A stretch of 64,000 nucleotides of DNA from Hyphomonadaceae bacterium UBA5336 (GTDB lineage: Bacteria > Pseudomonadota > Alphaproteobacteria > Caulobacterales > Hyphomonadaceae): positions 44,099 to 108,098 of the forward strand of contig DHQO01000034.1 of the NCBI GenBank assembly GCA_002408125.1, in the 5' to 3' direction. The notes under the pieces are model-generated. The model did no database searches. It saw only the letters and a program-made list of their open reading frames with translations, and was not told where the DNA came from. A program made the translations under genes and the position numbers. Shown here piece after piece: positions 17,293 through 27,693 of the stretch (positions are counted from its first letter, which is position 1; the number at the start of each line of letters is the position of its first letter).

Positions 17293-19890
17293 TCAGGCCG
17301 CTTCCTGGGAGGCCTTGTCCTTGCGCACGCCGAGTTCCTTCTTCACCCGTTCGGCCAGTGTCTTCACAGTGAAAGGCTTGGGCAGGAAGGAGACCTGGCG
17401 GTCCTCGTCCAGCTGCTTGGCCACGTCACGCTCGGCATAACCGGAGATGAAGATGATGCGCGCATCGCCAAGATAGTCGCGCGCCTCGCGGATCAGGGTC
17501 GGGCCGTCAATGCCGGGCATGACCACATCGGAGATGATGAGGTCGAAGCTGCCGGGATCCTGCGACAGGATATCAAGCGCTTCCTCGCCATCGCAGGCCT
17601 GCTCGACCTCGTAGCCACGCGATTCCAAGAGCTGGGCAGCGATACCGCGCACACCGTCCTCGTCCTCGACCAGCAGGATCCGGCCGCGGCCGGACATGTC
17701 GACCGGGCGCAGGGCCGCGGCGGAGGCTTCCAGGGTCTCCTCGACCGGCTCGGGCACCTCATCTGCGCGCAGCGCGGGCAGATAGAGATAGAAGGTCGTG
17801 CCCTTGCCGACTTCCGATTTCGGGCAGATGAAGCCGCCGGACTGCTTGATGATGCCATAGACCGTCGAAAGGCCGAGGCCCGTGCCCACGCCCACTTCCT
17901 TGGTGGTGAAGAAGGGCTGGAAGATCTTGTCCATGACCTCGGCGGGCATACCGCAGCCGGTGTCCTGAACCTCGATCAGCAGATAGTCGCCATTCTCGAC
18001 ATAATGGAAACCGAGCGCATGTGCATCCGCGCCGGTCGCGCGCGAGGTGCGGATCGACAGCGTGCCGCCCTTGCCGTCGGTGAGCATGGCATCGCGGGCA
18101 TTGGCGGCCAGATTGATGATTGCGGTTTCGATCTGGTTCTTGTCGGCGCGGATATGCGGCAGGTCACGGCCATGCTTGACATCCAGCGTCACCCGCTCGT
18201 CGAGGATCTGGCCGAGCAGGATCGAGAACTCACCGAGGAAGTCGGTGACGTTCAGCACCTCGGACTTGAAGGTCTGCTGGCGGGCATAGGCCAGCAGCAT
18301 GCGCACCAGGTCGCGGGCGCGCACGGCAAACTCGTGGATGGATTTGAGATTCTCGAAGCTCGGATCGCCAACCGGATGGCGGGTCACCAGCGTGTCGGTG
18401 TTCAGCATGATGCCGGTGAGCACATTGTTGAAATCATGGGCGACACCGCCGGCGAGCTGGCCGATGGCCTGCATCTTCTCGCCCTGGGCAAGACGCAGTT
18501 CCAGCGCCTTCTGTTCGGTCATGTCGATGACATAGGCGACCGACGGGCGGCCCTGGCCATCGAGCGTCACGAAGACGCTGACATGGCGCACATCATTGCC
18601 GGCGAGCTTGAGCGGCATCGGCTTGTCGATGGCTTCCAGCAGTTTCGCGGTCAGCGCCTCCTGGCCCTCGTCGCCGACGAACATGTCGGCAAACTTGGTG
18701 CCCGGCTGGGCCTTGCCATCGGTCAGCGTCATCAGTGCGCGATTGGAATCCAGGATCACGGCGCTTTCCACCGAGCCGCCTTCCAGGCGCACGGCGCCGA
18801 AAGGCGCATCGTCGAACATCGGGTCACCATCGGCGCGCGGTGGGCGCGAGGCGGTGGGGAAGCTTGCCCGGTCGGCCGGGGCATAAGTCTGCGCGTTCGG
18901 CATCAGCACCGTGCGGCCATGGGCCGAGGCGCCCTTGCCCGACCAGGTGGTGATCGCCTGCACCGGCACTTCCACGCCGTCGCGGCCGCGCACCATGATG
19001 TCCGCGCGGCCCGGCTGGCCGGTCTTCTTGTCGCGCGAAAGCAGCTTCACGAATTCCGGGCGCATGATGTCGTCGATGCGCACATCCTTGGCATCCTCGG
19101 TCAGGCCGAGCAGCTCGCGCAACCAGGAATTGGCATAGGTGATCGTGCCGTCCGGACGGGCGGCGAAGAAGCCCATCGGGGCATCTTCCACATATAAAGA
19201 GCGCAGATCGGCCGCGCCGGTGGCTTCCTCGCTGCCGGCAATGCGGCGCAGGCGCCAGAGCGCGCGGCCCTTTGTCAGCGGGGACACACCGATTTCGAAC
19301 TGCGCAGGCACACCATCACGGCCGAGCGTCACCGGCGGCAGGATCTCGCGGCGCGCCTCGCCGGAACGGGCGGCGCGGGACAGGCGGAAAATCGGAGCGG
19401 AAACGAGCTGGGACGCGCCGAACAGGCGGTCGACCGGCTCGGCCTCGCCATTCGGATTGGGCGCAGACAGAACAATCTCGCTGAGTTCATGATAGGCTTG
19501 GTTGGCCGCAATCGGTGCGCCGGACTTCTCAGCCACCAGCACCGCTTCATCAAGCGCCTCGATCCACTGGAAACGCGGACGCTGGGGCGCGGTGGCCTCG
19601 GCTGCCGACCCACGATCAGGGAAGAGGCCGAGCCGGTGGCCGGCCCCGCGCAGCACCCAGAGCAGAAACACCATCCCCCCGGCCGCCATGGCGATCAGCA
19701 GGATCGGTCCGGTCGCGCCCACGGCATCGGGCCAGGCAATCGCAACACTGGCAGAGGCCACGGCGACAAGCAGGCTGGCCCAGAACAAGAGCTGGAGCAC
19801 ATCCATCGGCGAGCGGCGTTCGGGCGGTGTCTCAACCGCGACGGCGTCGCCAGTGCCTGAGGGCTGCGTCATGGGGTTCTGCGTATCCAT
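17293..19890 (-). CDS. cckA: Cell-cycle hybrid histidine kinase CckA
   Basis: 865 aa. Two N-terminal helices (about 31-52 and 61-80), PAS-type regions, then the CckA-specific H-box [18 protein letters not shown] (His near 483), the ATPase domain ([19 protein letters not shown]) and a C-terminal receiver with Asp near 786 ([14 protein letters not shown]) and FLPKPFT. CckA feeds phosphate through ChpT to CtrA and CpdR and so times replication, division and polar development. It is longer than the Caulobacter protein (about 690 aa), mainly before the H-box, where an additional PAS-like stretch fits. Divergent from the DUF885 gene. Gene identity is strongly supported by the H-box and domain order. 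Confidence 0.92.
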   Translation of the reverse strand: MDTQNPMTQPSGTGDAVAVETPPERRSPMDVLQLLFWASLLVAVASASVAIAWPDAVGATGPILLIAMAAGGMVFLLWVLRGAGHRLGLFPDRGSAAEATAPQRPRFQWIEALDEAVLVAEKSGAPIAANQAYHELSEIVLSAPNPNGEAEPVDRLFGASQLVSAPIFRLSRAARSGEARREILPPVTLGRDGVPAQFEIGVSPLTKGRALWRLRRIAGSEEATGAADLRSLYVEDAPMGFFAARPDGTITYANSWLRELLGLTEDAKDVRIDDIMRPEFVKLLSRDKKTGQPGRADIMVRGRDGVEVPVQAITTWSGKGASAHGRTVLMPNAQTYAPADRASFPTASRPPRADGDPMFDDAPFGAVRLEGGSVESAVILDSNRALMTLTDGKAQPGTKFADMFVGDEGQEALTAKLLEAIDKPMPLKLAGNDVRHVSVFVTLDGQGRPSVAYVIDMTEQKALELRLAQGEKMQAIGQLAGGVAHDFNNVLTGIMLNTDTLVTRHPVGDPSFENLKSIHEFAVRARDLVRMLLAYARQQTFKSEVLNVTDFLGEFSILLGQILDERVTLDVKHGRDLPHIRADKNQIETAIINLAANARDAMLTDGKGGTLSIRTSRATGADAHALGFHYVENGDYLLIEVQDTGCGMPAEVMDKIFQPFFTTKEVGVGTGLGLSTVYGIIKQSGGFICPKSEVGKGTTFYLYLPALRADEVPEPVEETLEASAAALRPVDMSGRGRILLVEDEDGVRGIAAQLLESRGYEVEQACDGEEALDILSQDPGSFDLIISDVVMPGIDGPTLIREARDYLGDARIIFISGYAERDVAKQLDEDRQVSFLPKPFTVKTLAERVKKELGVRKDKASQEAA

Positions 19891-20088
19891 GGACCTGTCC
19901 TAACTCCTGCCCGGGTTCCAGTTTGCGACGATTCGCGGCTGCCGTATCCGCTGCCTCTGACGCCCACTCGTTGAGCAGATATTTCGCCACCATAACGTCT
20001 GCGTGGCACCCAATGGTTAACCAAACGCGAAAAACCATTAAGAATAGTGATGAAAAGCAGTTTCCTGAAACCATAAGGTGAAGTCCCG

Positions 20089-21954
20089 ATGCGCCAAACC
20101 GCAACCGCAATAACCACCCTTCTCATACTTACGGCCTGTGGTGCGCCCCCGTCCGAGCCCGCGCCTGAACCGGCTCCCGAGACCAGCGAGGCCGCCGAGC
20201 CGGCCCTGTCCCAGACCGAAGCGATCAACGCTTTCTTCGAGGAGAAATGGGACGAGGCCGTCGCGCGTAGCCCGATGACCCAGACCTATCTGGGCATGAA
20301 GGGCGAGGATTATGGTGAATGGGACGACCCGTCCTACTTCACCGCCGAGCGCGAGCTGGAATACCAGCTCGAAGCGGTCGAGGAGATGCACGAGCAGTTC
20401 GACTATGACGCGCTCGACCACCAGGCCAAGCTCTCCTGGCGGATCGCGGAGTATCAGCTGGAACGCGCCGAGGAAGACTGGCCCTACTGGTATCACGGCT
20501 ACACATTCAACCAGATGTTCGGGGTGCAGAGCTCGATCCCGGCCTTCCTGATCAACCAGCACCGGGTGGCGAGCGAGGACGATGCCGAGGCCTATGTCGA
20601 GCGCCTGCACGGCGTGCCGGACTATCTCGGCGGGCATGTCGCCAATGCCGAGGAGGCTGCGCGCCTTGGCATCCAGCCGCCCCGCTTTGTCTATGACTAT
20701 GTCATCTCCGACGCGCAGAACGTCATCACCGGCTATCCCTTCAGCCAGAGCCGCGAAACGCTCTCCCCGCTCTATGCCGACTTCGAAGGCAAGGTGGACG
20801 CGCTCGTCACCAATGGCTCGATCGATGGCTCCACGGCCGCCACGCTGAAGGCAGATGCAGTCGAGGCCCTGCTCGACAGTGTCGGGCCAGCCTATCAGAA
20901 CCTGATCGAGGTGATGGAAGCCCAGGCCGAAGTCGCCAGCGAGGATGACGGCGCGTGGAAACTGCCCGACGGGCAGGCCTTCTACGAGACCAGGCTGAAA
21001 GCGCGTACGACCACTGACATGACCGCCACGGAGATCCACGATCTCGGCCTGGCCGAAACCGAGCGGATCCATGCGGAGATGCATGAGATCATGGAAGAGG
21101 TGGAGTTCGACGGCACGCTGCAGGAGTTCTTCGAATTCATGCGCACCGACGAGCAGTTCTACTACCCCAACACTGAAGAGGGAAAAGCGCGGTATCTCGC
21201 CGAGGCCACCGACCTTATCGGGACCATGAAGGCGGCTCTGCCCGAAGTCTTCCACCGCTTCCCCAAGGCCGACATGATCGTGAAGGCGGTCGAGCCCTTC
21301 CGCGAACAGTCGGCCGGCAAGGCCTTCTACCAGCGTCCCTCCGCGGACGGCACACGGCCCGGCACCTATTACGCCAATCTCTATCGCATGGAGGACATGC
21401 CGACCTATCAGATGGAGGCGCTGGCCTATCATGAGGGCATTCCCGGCCACCATATGCAGATCGCCATACAGCAGGAGCTCGAAGGCATTCCGAGCTTCCG
21501 CCGGTTTTCCGGCGTGACCGCCTATACCGAGGGCTGGGGGCTCTATTCGGAATATTTCCCGAAGGAGATGGGCTTCTATGAAGACCCCTATTCAGACTTC
21601 GGCCGGCTCGCCATGGAGCTGTGGCGCGCGGCACGCCTCGTGGTCGATACGGGCCTCCACGACAAGCAGTGGACGCGCGAGGAGGCCGTCCAGTGGCTCC
21701 TGGAAAACACGCCGAACCCGGAAGGCGACAGCCGCAAGGCCATCGACCGCTATATCGTGATGCCGGGCCAGGCCACGGCCTACAAGATCGGCATGCTGAA
21801 GATCCTTGAACTGCGCGAGCATGCCAAGGCCGAACTCGGCGATGCATTCGACATTCGCGACTTCCACGATGTCGTCCTGGAGAACGGCGCCGTGCCGCTG
21901 GAAATCCTGGAGGAGAATGTCGAGGCCTATATCAACGAGACCAAAGGCGTTTAG
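20089..21954 (+). CDS. DUF885 lipoprotein (putative metallo-carboxypeptidase-like)
   Basis: 621 aa. A lipobox (LLILTACGA, Cys17) and a Pro/Glu-rich linker tether it to the membrane on the outer side. The DUF885 body has the HEGIPGHHMQ motif near residue 450, an HExxH-like zinc site, with a downstream Glu-rich helix (YTEGWGLYSEYF). Proteins of this family are thought to be peptidases, though few have been tested. AGGTGAAG lies before ATG 20089. It is divergent from cckA, with 198 bp between. Confidence 0.88.
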   Translation: MRQTATAITTLLILTACGAPPSEPAPEPAPETSEAAEPALSQTEAINAFFEEKWDEAVARSPMTQTYLGMKGEDYGEWDDPSYFTAERELEYQLEAVEEMHEQFDYDALDHQAKLSWRIAEYQLERAEEDWPYWYHGYTFNQMFGVQSSIPAFLINQHRVASEDDAEAYVERLHGVPDYLGGHVANAEEAARLGIQPPRFVYDYVISDAQNVITGYPFSQSRETLSPLYADFEGKVDALVTNGSIDGSTAATLKADAVEALLDSVGPAYQNLIEVMEAQAEVASEDDGAWKLPDGQAFYETRLKARTTTDMTATEIHDLGLAETERIHAEMHEIMEEVEFDGTLQEFFEFMRTDEQFYYPNTEEGKARYLAEATDLIGTMKAALPEVFHRFPKADMIVKAVEPFREQSAGKAFYQRPSADGTRPGTYYANLYRMEDMPTYQMEALAYHEGIPGHHMQIAIQQELEGIPSFRRFSGVTAYTEGWGLYSEYFPKEMGFYEDPYSDFGRLAMELWRAARLVVDTGLHDKQWTREEAVQWLLENTPNPEGDSRKAIDRYIVMPGQATAYKIGMLKILELREHAKAELGDAFDIRDFHDVVLENGAVPLEILEENVEAYINETKGV

Positions 21955-22069
21955 GCCCCTGATCTTAATGGAAGCGCCTGGTCTGTTCATGCCAGACCGG
22001 GCGTATTTTCGGATTCGAGAAAGCCGGCCCGGCCCTTGAGCCGTTGCTGACAGCTCAATCCACTCACAG

Positions 22070-22322
22070 CCTCATCCTGAGCGGAGACGAACCATGGGGG
22101 CGATGGAGAGCAAGCAGCCTTGAGCGCGATCCATGTGAGGGCGTAAGCCCGATACGGGATCAGACAGGGACTCAGCCCTGAGCGCGATCCATCGCGGAAC
22201 GAAGTGAAGCGGGGATCAAAACAGGACAGCCCTGAGCGCGTCTCATGTGACGAGCAAAGCGAGGATACGGAGACAAACAAAAAAGAACCCGCCCTCGTCC
22301 TTCGTCTCCGCTCAGGATGAGG
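22070..22322. repeat. Composite palindromic intergenic repeat element
   Basis: The gene-free stretch 21955-22355 is filled by a structured element. Its ends are a perfect 22-bp inverted repeat: 22070-22091 against 22301-22322. Between them are three degenerate direct repeats of about 56 bp, each opening with CCTGAGCGCG or CTTGAGCGCG (near 22121, 22175, 22229). The first two hold GATCC...GGATC half-stems. The right end is also a hairpin by itself (22291-22325, one mismatch). No ORF in it is supported. Its CTCATCCTGAGC core resembles the short dispersed repeats seen between genes in Caulobacterales and sphingomonads. Confidence 0.75.
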
Positions 22323-22355
22323 GCTTACGATAGCTCAGGCTGGAAGCAATTCACT

Positions 22356-22856
22356 CTAGGCCTCCCCGTCCGGATCGGGCGCGTTCGGGCCGATGGCGCC
22401 GGCGGCCAGGATCGGGGCCACATCCAGGGTTTCGGCGCCCACGAGGCTCGCCACTCGCTCCAGGGCCGAGACCACCATGGCCTGCTCCCAGCTCTCCAGT
22501 TCGCTGAAGCGGGCTTCGAAGGTCTCCTGAGCGCTGCGGGGCGCGCCAGCCAGAGCGGCAGTCCCGGCCTCGCACAGGGTCAGCCAGACGCGGCGGCGGT
22601 CTTCGTCGCAGCGCCGGCGGCTGACCAGTTCGCGCGCGACCATCTTGTCGACAAGGCTGGTGATGGTGGGGTGGCTGAGGCCCGTGGCTTTCACGATGTC
22701 GCCTGTGGAGGTCTCACCGCGCTCCTCCAGGATCTGCAACACGATGAGCTGGGACGGCGTGAGGTCCACGGCCTGGGCGAGCCGGCGCGTATCGATCTCG
22801 GTGCGTCTCTGGATCTGGCGCAGGGCGATCAGGGCCTGGCGGGCACGCTCACTCAT
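22356..22856 (-). CDS. MarR-family transcriptional regulator
   Basis: 166 aa winged-helix protein. The HTH region LTPSQLIVLQILEERGETSTGDIVK then LSHPTITSLVDKMVARELV, followed by the wing RRRCDEDRRRVWLTL, is textbook MarR. ATG 22856 (or GTG 22862) starts about a dozen bases after the sulfotransferase stop at 22870, so it is the last gene of that unit and may regulate it. Ligand unknown. The acidic, Pro/Asp-rich tail is unremarkable. Confidence 0.88.
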   Translation of the reverse strand: MSERARQALIALRQIQRRTEIDTRRLAQAVDLTPSQLIVLQILEERGETSTGDIVKATGLSHPTITSLVDKMVARELVSRRRCDEDRRRVWLTLCEAGTAALAGAPRSAQETFEARFSELESWEQAMVVSALERVASLVGAETLDVAPILAAGAIGPNAPDPDGEA

Positions 22857-22869
22857 GGTCACTCGGTCT

Positions 22870-24852
22870 TCACGGCGCGAGGTCGGGCCCCAACGCGGAT
22901 TTCAAGGGCCCAAGATGAGGCTCGAATTTCTTCCAGCTGTCCAGCCCCCGGCTATTGATCGGCTGGCGGACCTGTTCGGAGCTGGCCGTGCGCACGGCGC
23001 GCTCGGTCTCATGAAAGTCGAGGCAGGATTGCTCGAAAGGCAGGCCGCAGAAGTCCAGCAGACGTCGCACCTCGGTCTCAAGATCGGCGACGAGATCCTC
23101 ATGCTGGATCCGCAGCACCTTGCCTGGCAGCGCGGTGTCCCAATGCTCCATGAGATCGACATAGGCGCGGTAATAGCGCCCGATCTCATCCAGGCCATAG
23201 GTGAACTCCTGGCCTTCCGCAAAGAGCTGCTTGAAGCCCGACCAGCAGCAGGCCATGGGCTCGCGGCGGGCATCAACGATCTTCGCGTTCGGCAGGATCA
23301 GGTGGATCAGCCCGATATGGCGGAAATTGTTCGGCATCTTGTCAGTGAAGAAGGGCGCGCCGGCGCGGTGGATGCGCGTCGTCTCGATATAGTCGCGGCC
23401 GAGCGCGGCGAAGTCCTCTCCGGACATGTCCTTCAGGCAAGCGGGATAGACCCCGCCGCCTTCGCGGTTCCGGCCGCGCAAGCGCTGTGACAGGGCGAGG
23501 ATGTTGGGCAGCTCCAGCGTGCCGTCGACCTGGCTGTGCGATGCCAGGATCTGCTCGATCAGGGTCGAGCCCGCGCGCGGCAGGCCGAGAATGAAGATCG
23601 GATCGGGCGAAGGGTCGCCGGCGCCGGCCTTCTCGGCAAACAGCTCAGCGGTGCAGATCTCCTTCTGAGCGGCGAACTCGGCCTCCATGCCCTCGGTGGT
23701 GTAGCGCGACTGGGCGCACTTGAGGCCATTGCCCTGCTCATAGAAGGCAAAGCTCTCGGCAATCTCGCCGCGGTCTTCCAGCGCCTTGCCGAGGGCGAAG
23801 CAGAAATGCACCCGGTCATTCAGCCCGATCTCGGGCATGGCGACGCGCGCTTTCATCTCCGCGATCTCGGCTTCGCTGAAACTGTAGGTCTTCAGATTTG
23901 CCAGCGCATGCCAGGCATCGCCCTGGGCCGGGCGTACGCGGCAGGCGGCGCGATAGGCCTCGACCGCCTCGGCCTGGCGCCCCCATGTCTTCAGGGCGTG
24001 GCCCTTGGAGGTGAGCGTGGCGGGGTCTTCGGGCAGTTTTTCCAGCACGCTGTCGAACAGCGCGACGGCGCCTTCATAGTCGCCGGTCTGCATCTTCTCG
24101 ATGGCGAGATGGGAGGTGAAGACGGGGTTGCCGGCCTCGCGCGCGGCGAGGGCTTCGGCCTCGGCCAGCGCGGCGGCGAATTTCTGCCGCTTGCGCAGCA
24201 CCTGGATATAGTCGAGGCGCAGCTGGATATTGTCGGGCTCGAAGGCAACGGCATTCTCCAGAAGAATTTCGGCGTCCTCGAGAATGCCGAGCCGCGAGCC
24301 GATCTCGGCCAAGAGGCGCATGCCCTCGACATGTTTCGGCTGGGCGCGCAGAAAATCCCGGCACAGGGTCTCGGCCCTGGCGAGCTTGCCCTCAGAGAGA
24401 AGATGGGTGACCGAAACCAGCGGCTTCGGCAGGGCAGCAATTCGTTCGGCCTGGGCGCGGGCATTGGCGGCCTCCTCGGCCCGGCCGGAGGCCATGAGCA
24501 GTTCAGCCTGCGCGCGCCAGCTGGCCTCCAGTGCCGAATTGAGCTGGCAGGCGCGCTGATAGGCGGCCAGAGCGCGGTCGCGTTCGCCACGATCGCGGGC
24601 GAGATGGCCGGTCTCCTGCCAGGCCCGGCCAAGTTCCGGCTGCAGCGCTTTCAGCCGGCCCAACAGGGTCTCGGCCTCATCATACCGGCGCAGATACCGC
24701 GCGCACACTGCCGCCATATAGAGCGCTTCGAGGTTAACCGGCTCATCCTCCAGCGCTGGCGAAAGCGCCGCCAGTGCCGCCTCGAAGCGACCGGCGCGCA
24801 TCTCCGCGCGGGCGGATTTGATGAGGTCGATCTGGGTGTCGGTGTCGGTCAT
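22870..24852 (-). CDS. TPR-repeat sulfotransferase
   Basis: 660 aa. The first about 370 residues are TPR-type helical pairs (for example ARAEMRAGRFEAALAALSPAL, ALEDRGEIAESFAFYEQG). The C-terminal third is a PAPS-dependent sulfotransferase with the 5'-phosphosulfate loop FILGLPRAGSTLIEQIL and a later 3'-phosphate region (DARREPMACCWSGFKQ). It transfers sulfate from PAPS to an acceptor that the TPR part presumably recognises; protein-tyrosine or glycan acceptors are both possible. It lies downstream of the TonB receptor at 24940-27525, an association common in Caulobacterales. A hairpin between the two genes may reduce read-through. Confidence 0.88.
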   Translation of the reverse strand: MTDTDTQIDLIKSARAEMRAGRFEAALAALSPALEDEPVNLEALYMAAVCARYLRRYDEAETLLGRLKALQPELGRAWQETGHLARDRGERDRALAAYQRACQLNSALEASWRAQAELLMASGRAEEAANARAQAERIAALPKPLVSVTHLLSEGKLARAETLCRDFLRAQPKHVEGMRLLAEIGSRLGILEDAEILLENAVAFEPDNIQLRLDYIQVLRKRQKFAAALAEAEALAAREAGNPVFTSHLAIEKMQTGDYEGAVALFDSVLEKLPEDPATLTSKGHALKTWGRQAEAVEAYRAACRVRPAQGDAWHALANLKTYSFSEAEIAEMKARVAMPEIGLNDRVHFCFALGKALEDRGEIAESFAFYEQGNGLKCAQSRYTTEGMEAEFAAQKEICTAELFAEKAGAGDPSPDPIFILGLPRAGSTLIEQILASHSQVDGTLELPNILALSQRLRGRNREGGGVYPACLKDMSGEDFAALGRDYIETTRIHRAGAPFFTDKMPNNFRHIGLIHLILPNAKIVDARREPMACCWSGFKQLFAEGQEFTYGLDEIGRYYRAYVDLMEHWDTALPGKVLRIQHEDLVADLETEVRRLLDFCGLPFEQSCLDFHETERAVRTASSEQVRQPINSRGLDSWKKFEPHLGPLKSALGPDLAP

Positions 24853-24875
24853 GCTGTCAGGGCCGGATGCAGAAG

Positions 24876-24900
24876 AAGCGCCCCGGCAACCGGGGCGCTT
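24876..24900 (-). terminator. Hairpin after TonB receptor gene
   Basis: AAGCGCCCCGG-caa-CCGGGGCGCTT is a perfect 11-bp stem with a three-base loop, 40 bp after the receptor stop. The minus-strand run-out is only moderately U-rich (TCTTCTGC), so it may be partial, separating receptor and sulfotransferase levels. Confidence 0.6.
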
Positions 24901-24939
24901 CCAGTATGGAATGACAGGTGGCGAAGTGCCAAATGTCGA

Positions 24940-27525
24940 TCAGAAATCTACCCCGACACGAACCCCGAAGGTGCGCGGGCGGGCGAGCGTCAGGCGCGAT
25001 CTGTCATAGACGAAGGTGCCGGAATACTGGGCGGCCTCGTTTGTGAGGTTCTGTCCGTAGACTTCCACCGACCAGTTATCCTTGGCTACGCCGGCCGACA
25101 GGGCCAGGGTCGTCCAGGCATCGAGCTCCATCTTGTTGATCTCGATGATGTCGGTATAGGCCTCCGAGGAATAGACCAGCTGTGGCATGATATGCGCGTC
25201 ATAGGTCTCACCTGCCACAGTCACGGGCCACTCGTAGCGCACGCGCACATTGCCCTGGAACTCCGGCGCGAAGGCGAGCGGGGAGCCCTCCACCACATCA
25301 TTGGTCGGCACCAGGACCTCGGTCATCTCGGTGTCGAGGGCCGAGAAGGCCCCGGCAATGGTGAGGCCTTCCACAGCGTCTGGAGCATAGGCGAAATCGC
25401 CCTCCAAACCCATCACCTCGGCATTGGCCGCATTATCGGAGAAGAACAGGTTCACGATGGACGGATCGAAGATCGTGGTCTGCAGGCCTTCGATCTCGAC
25501 GAAGAAGGCACTGCCATTGAAGCGCAGCTGACCGTCGGCGAGGAAGGTCTTCCAGCCGATCTCGTAATTGGTCACCTCGTCGGTATCGACCTCATAGGGC
25601 ACTGTGTAGCCATTCGGGCCGGCAGCGCCGCCAGGGCGATTGAGCAGGCCGGGACGGAAGCCCTCGGAATAGGTCGCGAAGAACAGAAGGTCCGTGGTCG
25701 GGGTCCATTCCATCGTGCCCTTGAAGATTACGCCATCGGTGGCGGCAGTGTCCGGCACGCCCGGCGTGTTGCCATCATATATCGCGGAAATATTCGTACC
25801 GGCCAGCTGCTGGTCGGTGTCTTCCACGGCGTAGAAATTGTAGAAGGAGGAGTTCGCCGATCCCTCCAGGTCCACCTCGACATCATACCAGCGCGCACCC
25901 AGCGTAAAGGCCAGCGTGTCGGGCACGATGTCGAAGGTCGCCTCACCGAAGGCGCCGACCTGCTGGTCGGTGCGCTTGATGTCGTTTCGGAAGATCACGC
26001 CGGCCGGGAACGGGCCCGGATCGGAGAAATATCCCTGCGACTCGTTGCCGACCTGACCAGGCGTGGCATCGCCATTGGTCAGCGGGTAGTTCGGCCCGAA
26101 GCCCGGCAGGCCATTGCCGTCGAGCGCGTAGACCGAGCCGGGATAGGTGAAGTCATTGCGTTCCTTCAGCTCCAGGTCGCTGTAAAAGGCGCCGAAGGTG
26201 GCGCGGAAGCGATATTCCTGAGGGGTGTTGAAGCGGATTTCCTGAGTGATCACCTCGGTGTCGGTGACCGATTTCACAAAGAGGTTCGGCGCCTGGCAGG
26301 TGCCCATCGGCGCGCCGGCCGGATAGGTCACGTTGTAATCGCAGATATAGTAGGGCAGGTACTGGCCGACGAAGAGATAATCGGAATAGTCCACCGTCTG
26401 GTCGGTATCGCGATTGGTGAAGGCGCCGGTATAGACGGCCTCCAGCGCGCCGAGCTGACCTTCCAGCGTCCAGCTCAGATTGGTGAAGCTGTCTTCCATC
26501 TTGTCTTCGGAATAGCGCTGGATTTCCCAGTCATCGAGATCCGGGTCGGACATGAACACGCCGTCGCTTTCCAGCTTTTGCTGGGCGAGGCCGACAGTGA
26601 GTTGCCAGTCCGGATTGAACTCATACAGGCCGGTCAGGCGATAGCCGTTATAGACCGTGTCGTTGAAGTTCTTTTCCACCAGGCCGGCATTGTTGGCCTC
26701 CAGGAAGTCGACACCGGAAAGATCAGCGCCGGCCTGGAAGCCTGCGCGCTGGCCCGAGACCGGAACGCCATTGTCGCGCACCGTCCCTTCAGGGCGGAAG
26801 CGAGCAGACTCCTCGGCCGTACGGATGCCGGGCACATTGTCGATATAACCGCCCTGGGTGTCGGTATAGACCACGCCGCGCAGGGCGAAATCATCGCCGA
26901 TCGGGATGTTCACGACACCCTCGGCCTTGTTCGACATTTCCCCGCCCTCGGTGAAGCTGGTGCCGAGCCGCAGCGCGCCTTCGAACTCACCCAGCAGCGG
27001 CTTGTTGGTGATCAGGCGCACCGTACCGGCTTGCGAGCTGGCGCCGAACAGGGTGCCCTGCGGCCCGGGCAACACCTCGATGCGCTCCAGGTCTGCGGCA
27101 TAGACATCCAGGTTGCGGCCAGGCTGTGCCAGCGGTTGTTCGTCGAGATAGAACGCGACGTTCGGAGCAAGACCGGCCACGCCGGCCGTGGTCAGGTTCG
27201 GCGTCGTGGAGGCCACGCCGCGAATATAGATCGTGCTCTGGCCCGGCCCGCCGCCGCCAGCGGTCACACCGGGAAGCTGGGTGAGATAATCGGTGAAGAC
27301 ATCGACGCCGAGCTGCTCGAGCTCCTGCTCGCCGATCGCATTGACCGTGACCGGAATGTCCTGGGCGCTCTCGGCGCGCTTGGTGGCCGTTACGGTTACA
27401 GTTTGAAGGCGGCGGTTGGAATCTGCGCCGGAGCTGGCTTCTTCAGTTTGTTGGGCAAGAGCGGGTGCAGCAAAAAGCACAGTGGTCAGCGCCAGCGCGG
27501 ATACGCCGTTCATAAATCGCGTCAT
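24940..27525 (-). CDS. TonB-dependent receptor
   Basis: 861 aa. Signal peptide (GVSALALTTVLFAAPALA) then plug domain with a TonB-box-like RRLQTVTVTATKRAES and DIPVTVNAIGEQELEQLGV, the FecA/iron-complex outer-membrane receptor pattern (VLPGPQGTLFGASSQAGT in the plug). The C-terminus RTFGVRVGVDF ends with the aromatic residue needed for barrel insertion. ATG 27525 follows AGGGGAAC; a longer frame to 27708 is not needed. The substrate is unknown. The following genes are a TPR-sulfotransferase and a MarR regulator; the BCCT transporter is divergent. Confidence 0.92.
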   Translation of the reverse strand: MTRFMNGVSALALTTVLFAAPALAQQTEEASSGADSNRRLQTVTVTATKRAESAQDIPVTVNAIGEQELEQLGVDVFTDYLTQLPGVTAGGGGPGQSTIYIRGVASTTPNLTTAGVAGLAPNVAFYLDEQPLAQPGRNLDVYAADLERIEVLPGPQGTLFGASSQAGTVRLITNKPLLGEFEGALRLGTSFTEGGEMSNKAEGVVNIPIGDDFALRGVVYTDTQGGYIDNVPGIRTAEESARFRPEGTVRDNGVPVSGQRAGFQAGADLSGVDFLEANNAGLVEKNFNDTVYNGYRLTGLYEFNPDWQLTVGLAQQKLESDGVFMSDPDLDDWEIQRYSEDKMEDSFTNLSWTLEGQLGALEAVYTGAFTNRDTDQTVDYSDYLFVGQYLPYYICDYNVTYPAGAPMGTCQAPNLFVKSVTDTEVITQEIRFNTPQEYRFRATFGAFYSDLELKERNDFTYPGSVYALDGNGLPGFGPNYPLTNGDATPGQVGNESQGYFSDPGPFPAGVIFRNDIKRTDQQVGAFGEATFDIVPDTLAFTLGARWYDVEVDLEGSANSSFYNFYAVEDTDQQLAGTNISAIYDGNTPGVPDTAATDGVIFKGTMEWTPTTDLLFFATYSEGFRPGLLNRPGGAAGPNGYTVPYEVDTDEVTNYEIGWKTFLADGQLRFNGSAFFVEIEGLQTTIFDPSIVNLFFSDNAANAEVMGLEGDFAYAPDAVEGLTIAGAFSALDTEMTEVLVPTNDVVEGSPLAFAPEFQGNVRVRYEWPVTVAGETYDAHIMPQLVYSSEAYTDIIEINKMELDAWTTLALSAGVAKDNWSVEVYGQNLTNEAAQYSGTFVYDRSRLTLARPRTFGVRVGVDF

Positions 27526-27669
27526 ATAGGGGTTCCCCTCGTTATGCAGTCGGTCCCGCAGGAATGTGCGGGTGTCGGACGAAGCGCCGCGCGTCGCGAT
27601 TGCGAGGCAGCGCACGGACCCTTCGGACCTACCAATTATTTCTTTTATTGAAAGATTTTGTCGCAAATG

Positions 27670-27693
27670 ATTCTGCTGGAAATCAAGCAGAAT
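27670..27693. promoter_or_regulatory. Inverted repeat in the receptor/BCCT divergent region
   Basis: ATTCTGCT-N8-AGCAGAAT is a perfect 8-bp inverted repeat in the AT-rich part of the 323-bp gap 27526-27848. The gap also holds AAGGAG at 27725-27730 just before tiny open frames (ATG 27735, five codons). Candidate operator for one or both genes; the binding protein is unknown. Confidence 0.4.

Noticed and set aside
17188..19197. A 669-codon plus-strand frame antisense to cckA
   Set aside because: No domain or ribosome site; the minus strand encodes CckA with all motifs.
23536..27651. A 1371-codon open frame on the plus strand
   Set aside because: It runs antisense through the TPR-sulfotransferase and TonB receptor, both of which show clear domains and starts. 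It is a codon-bias shadow in GC-rich DNA.
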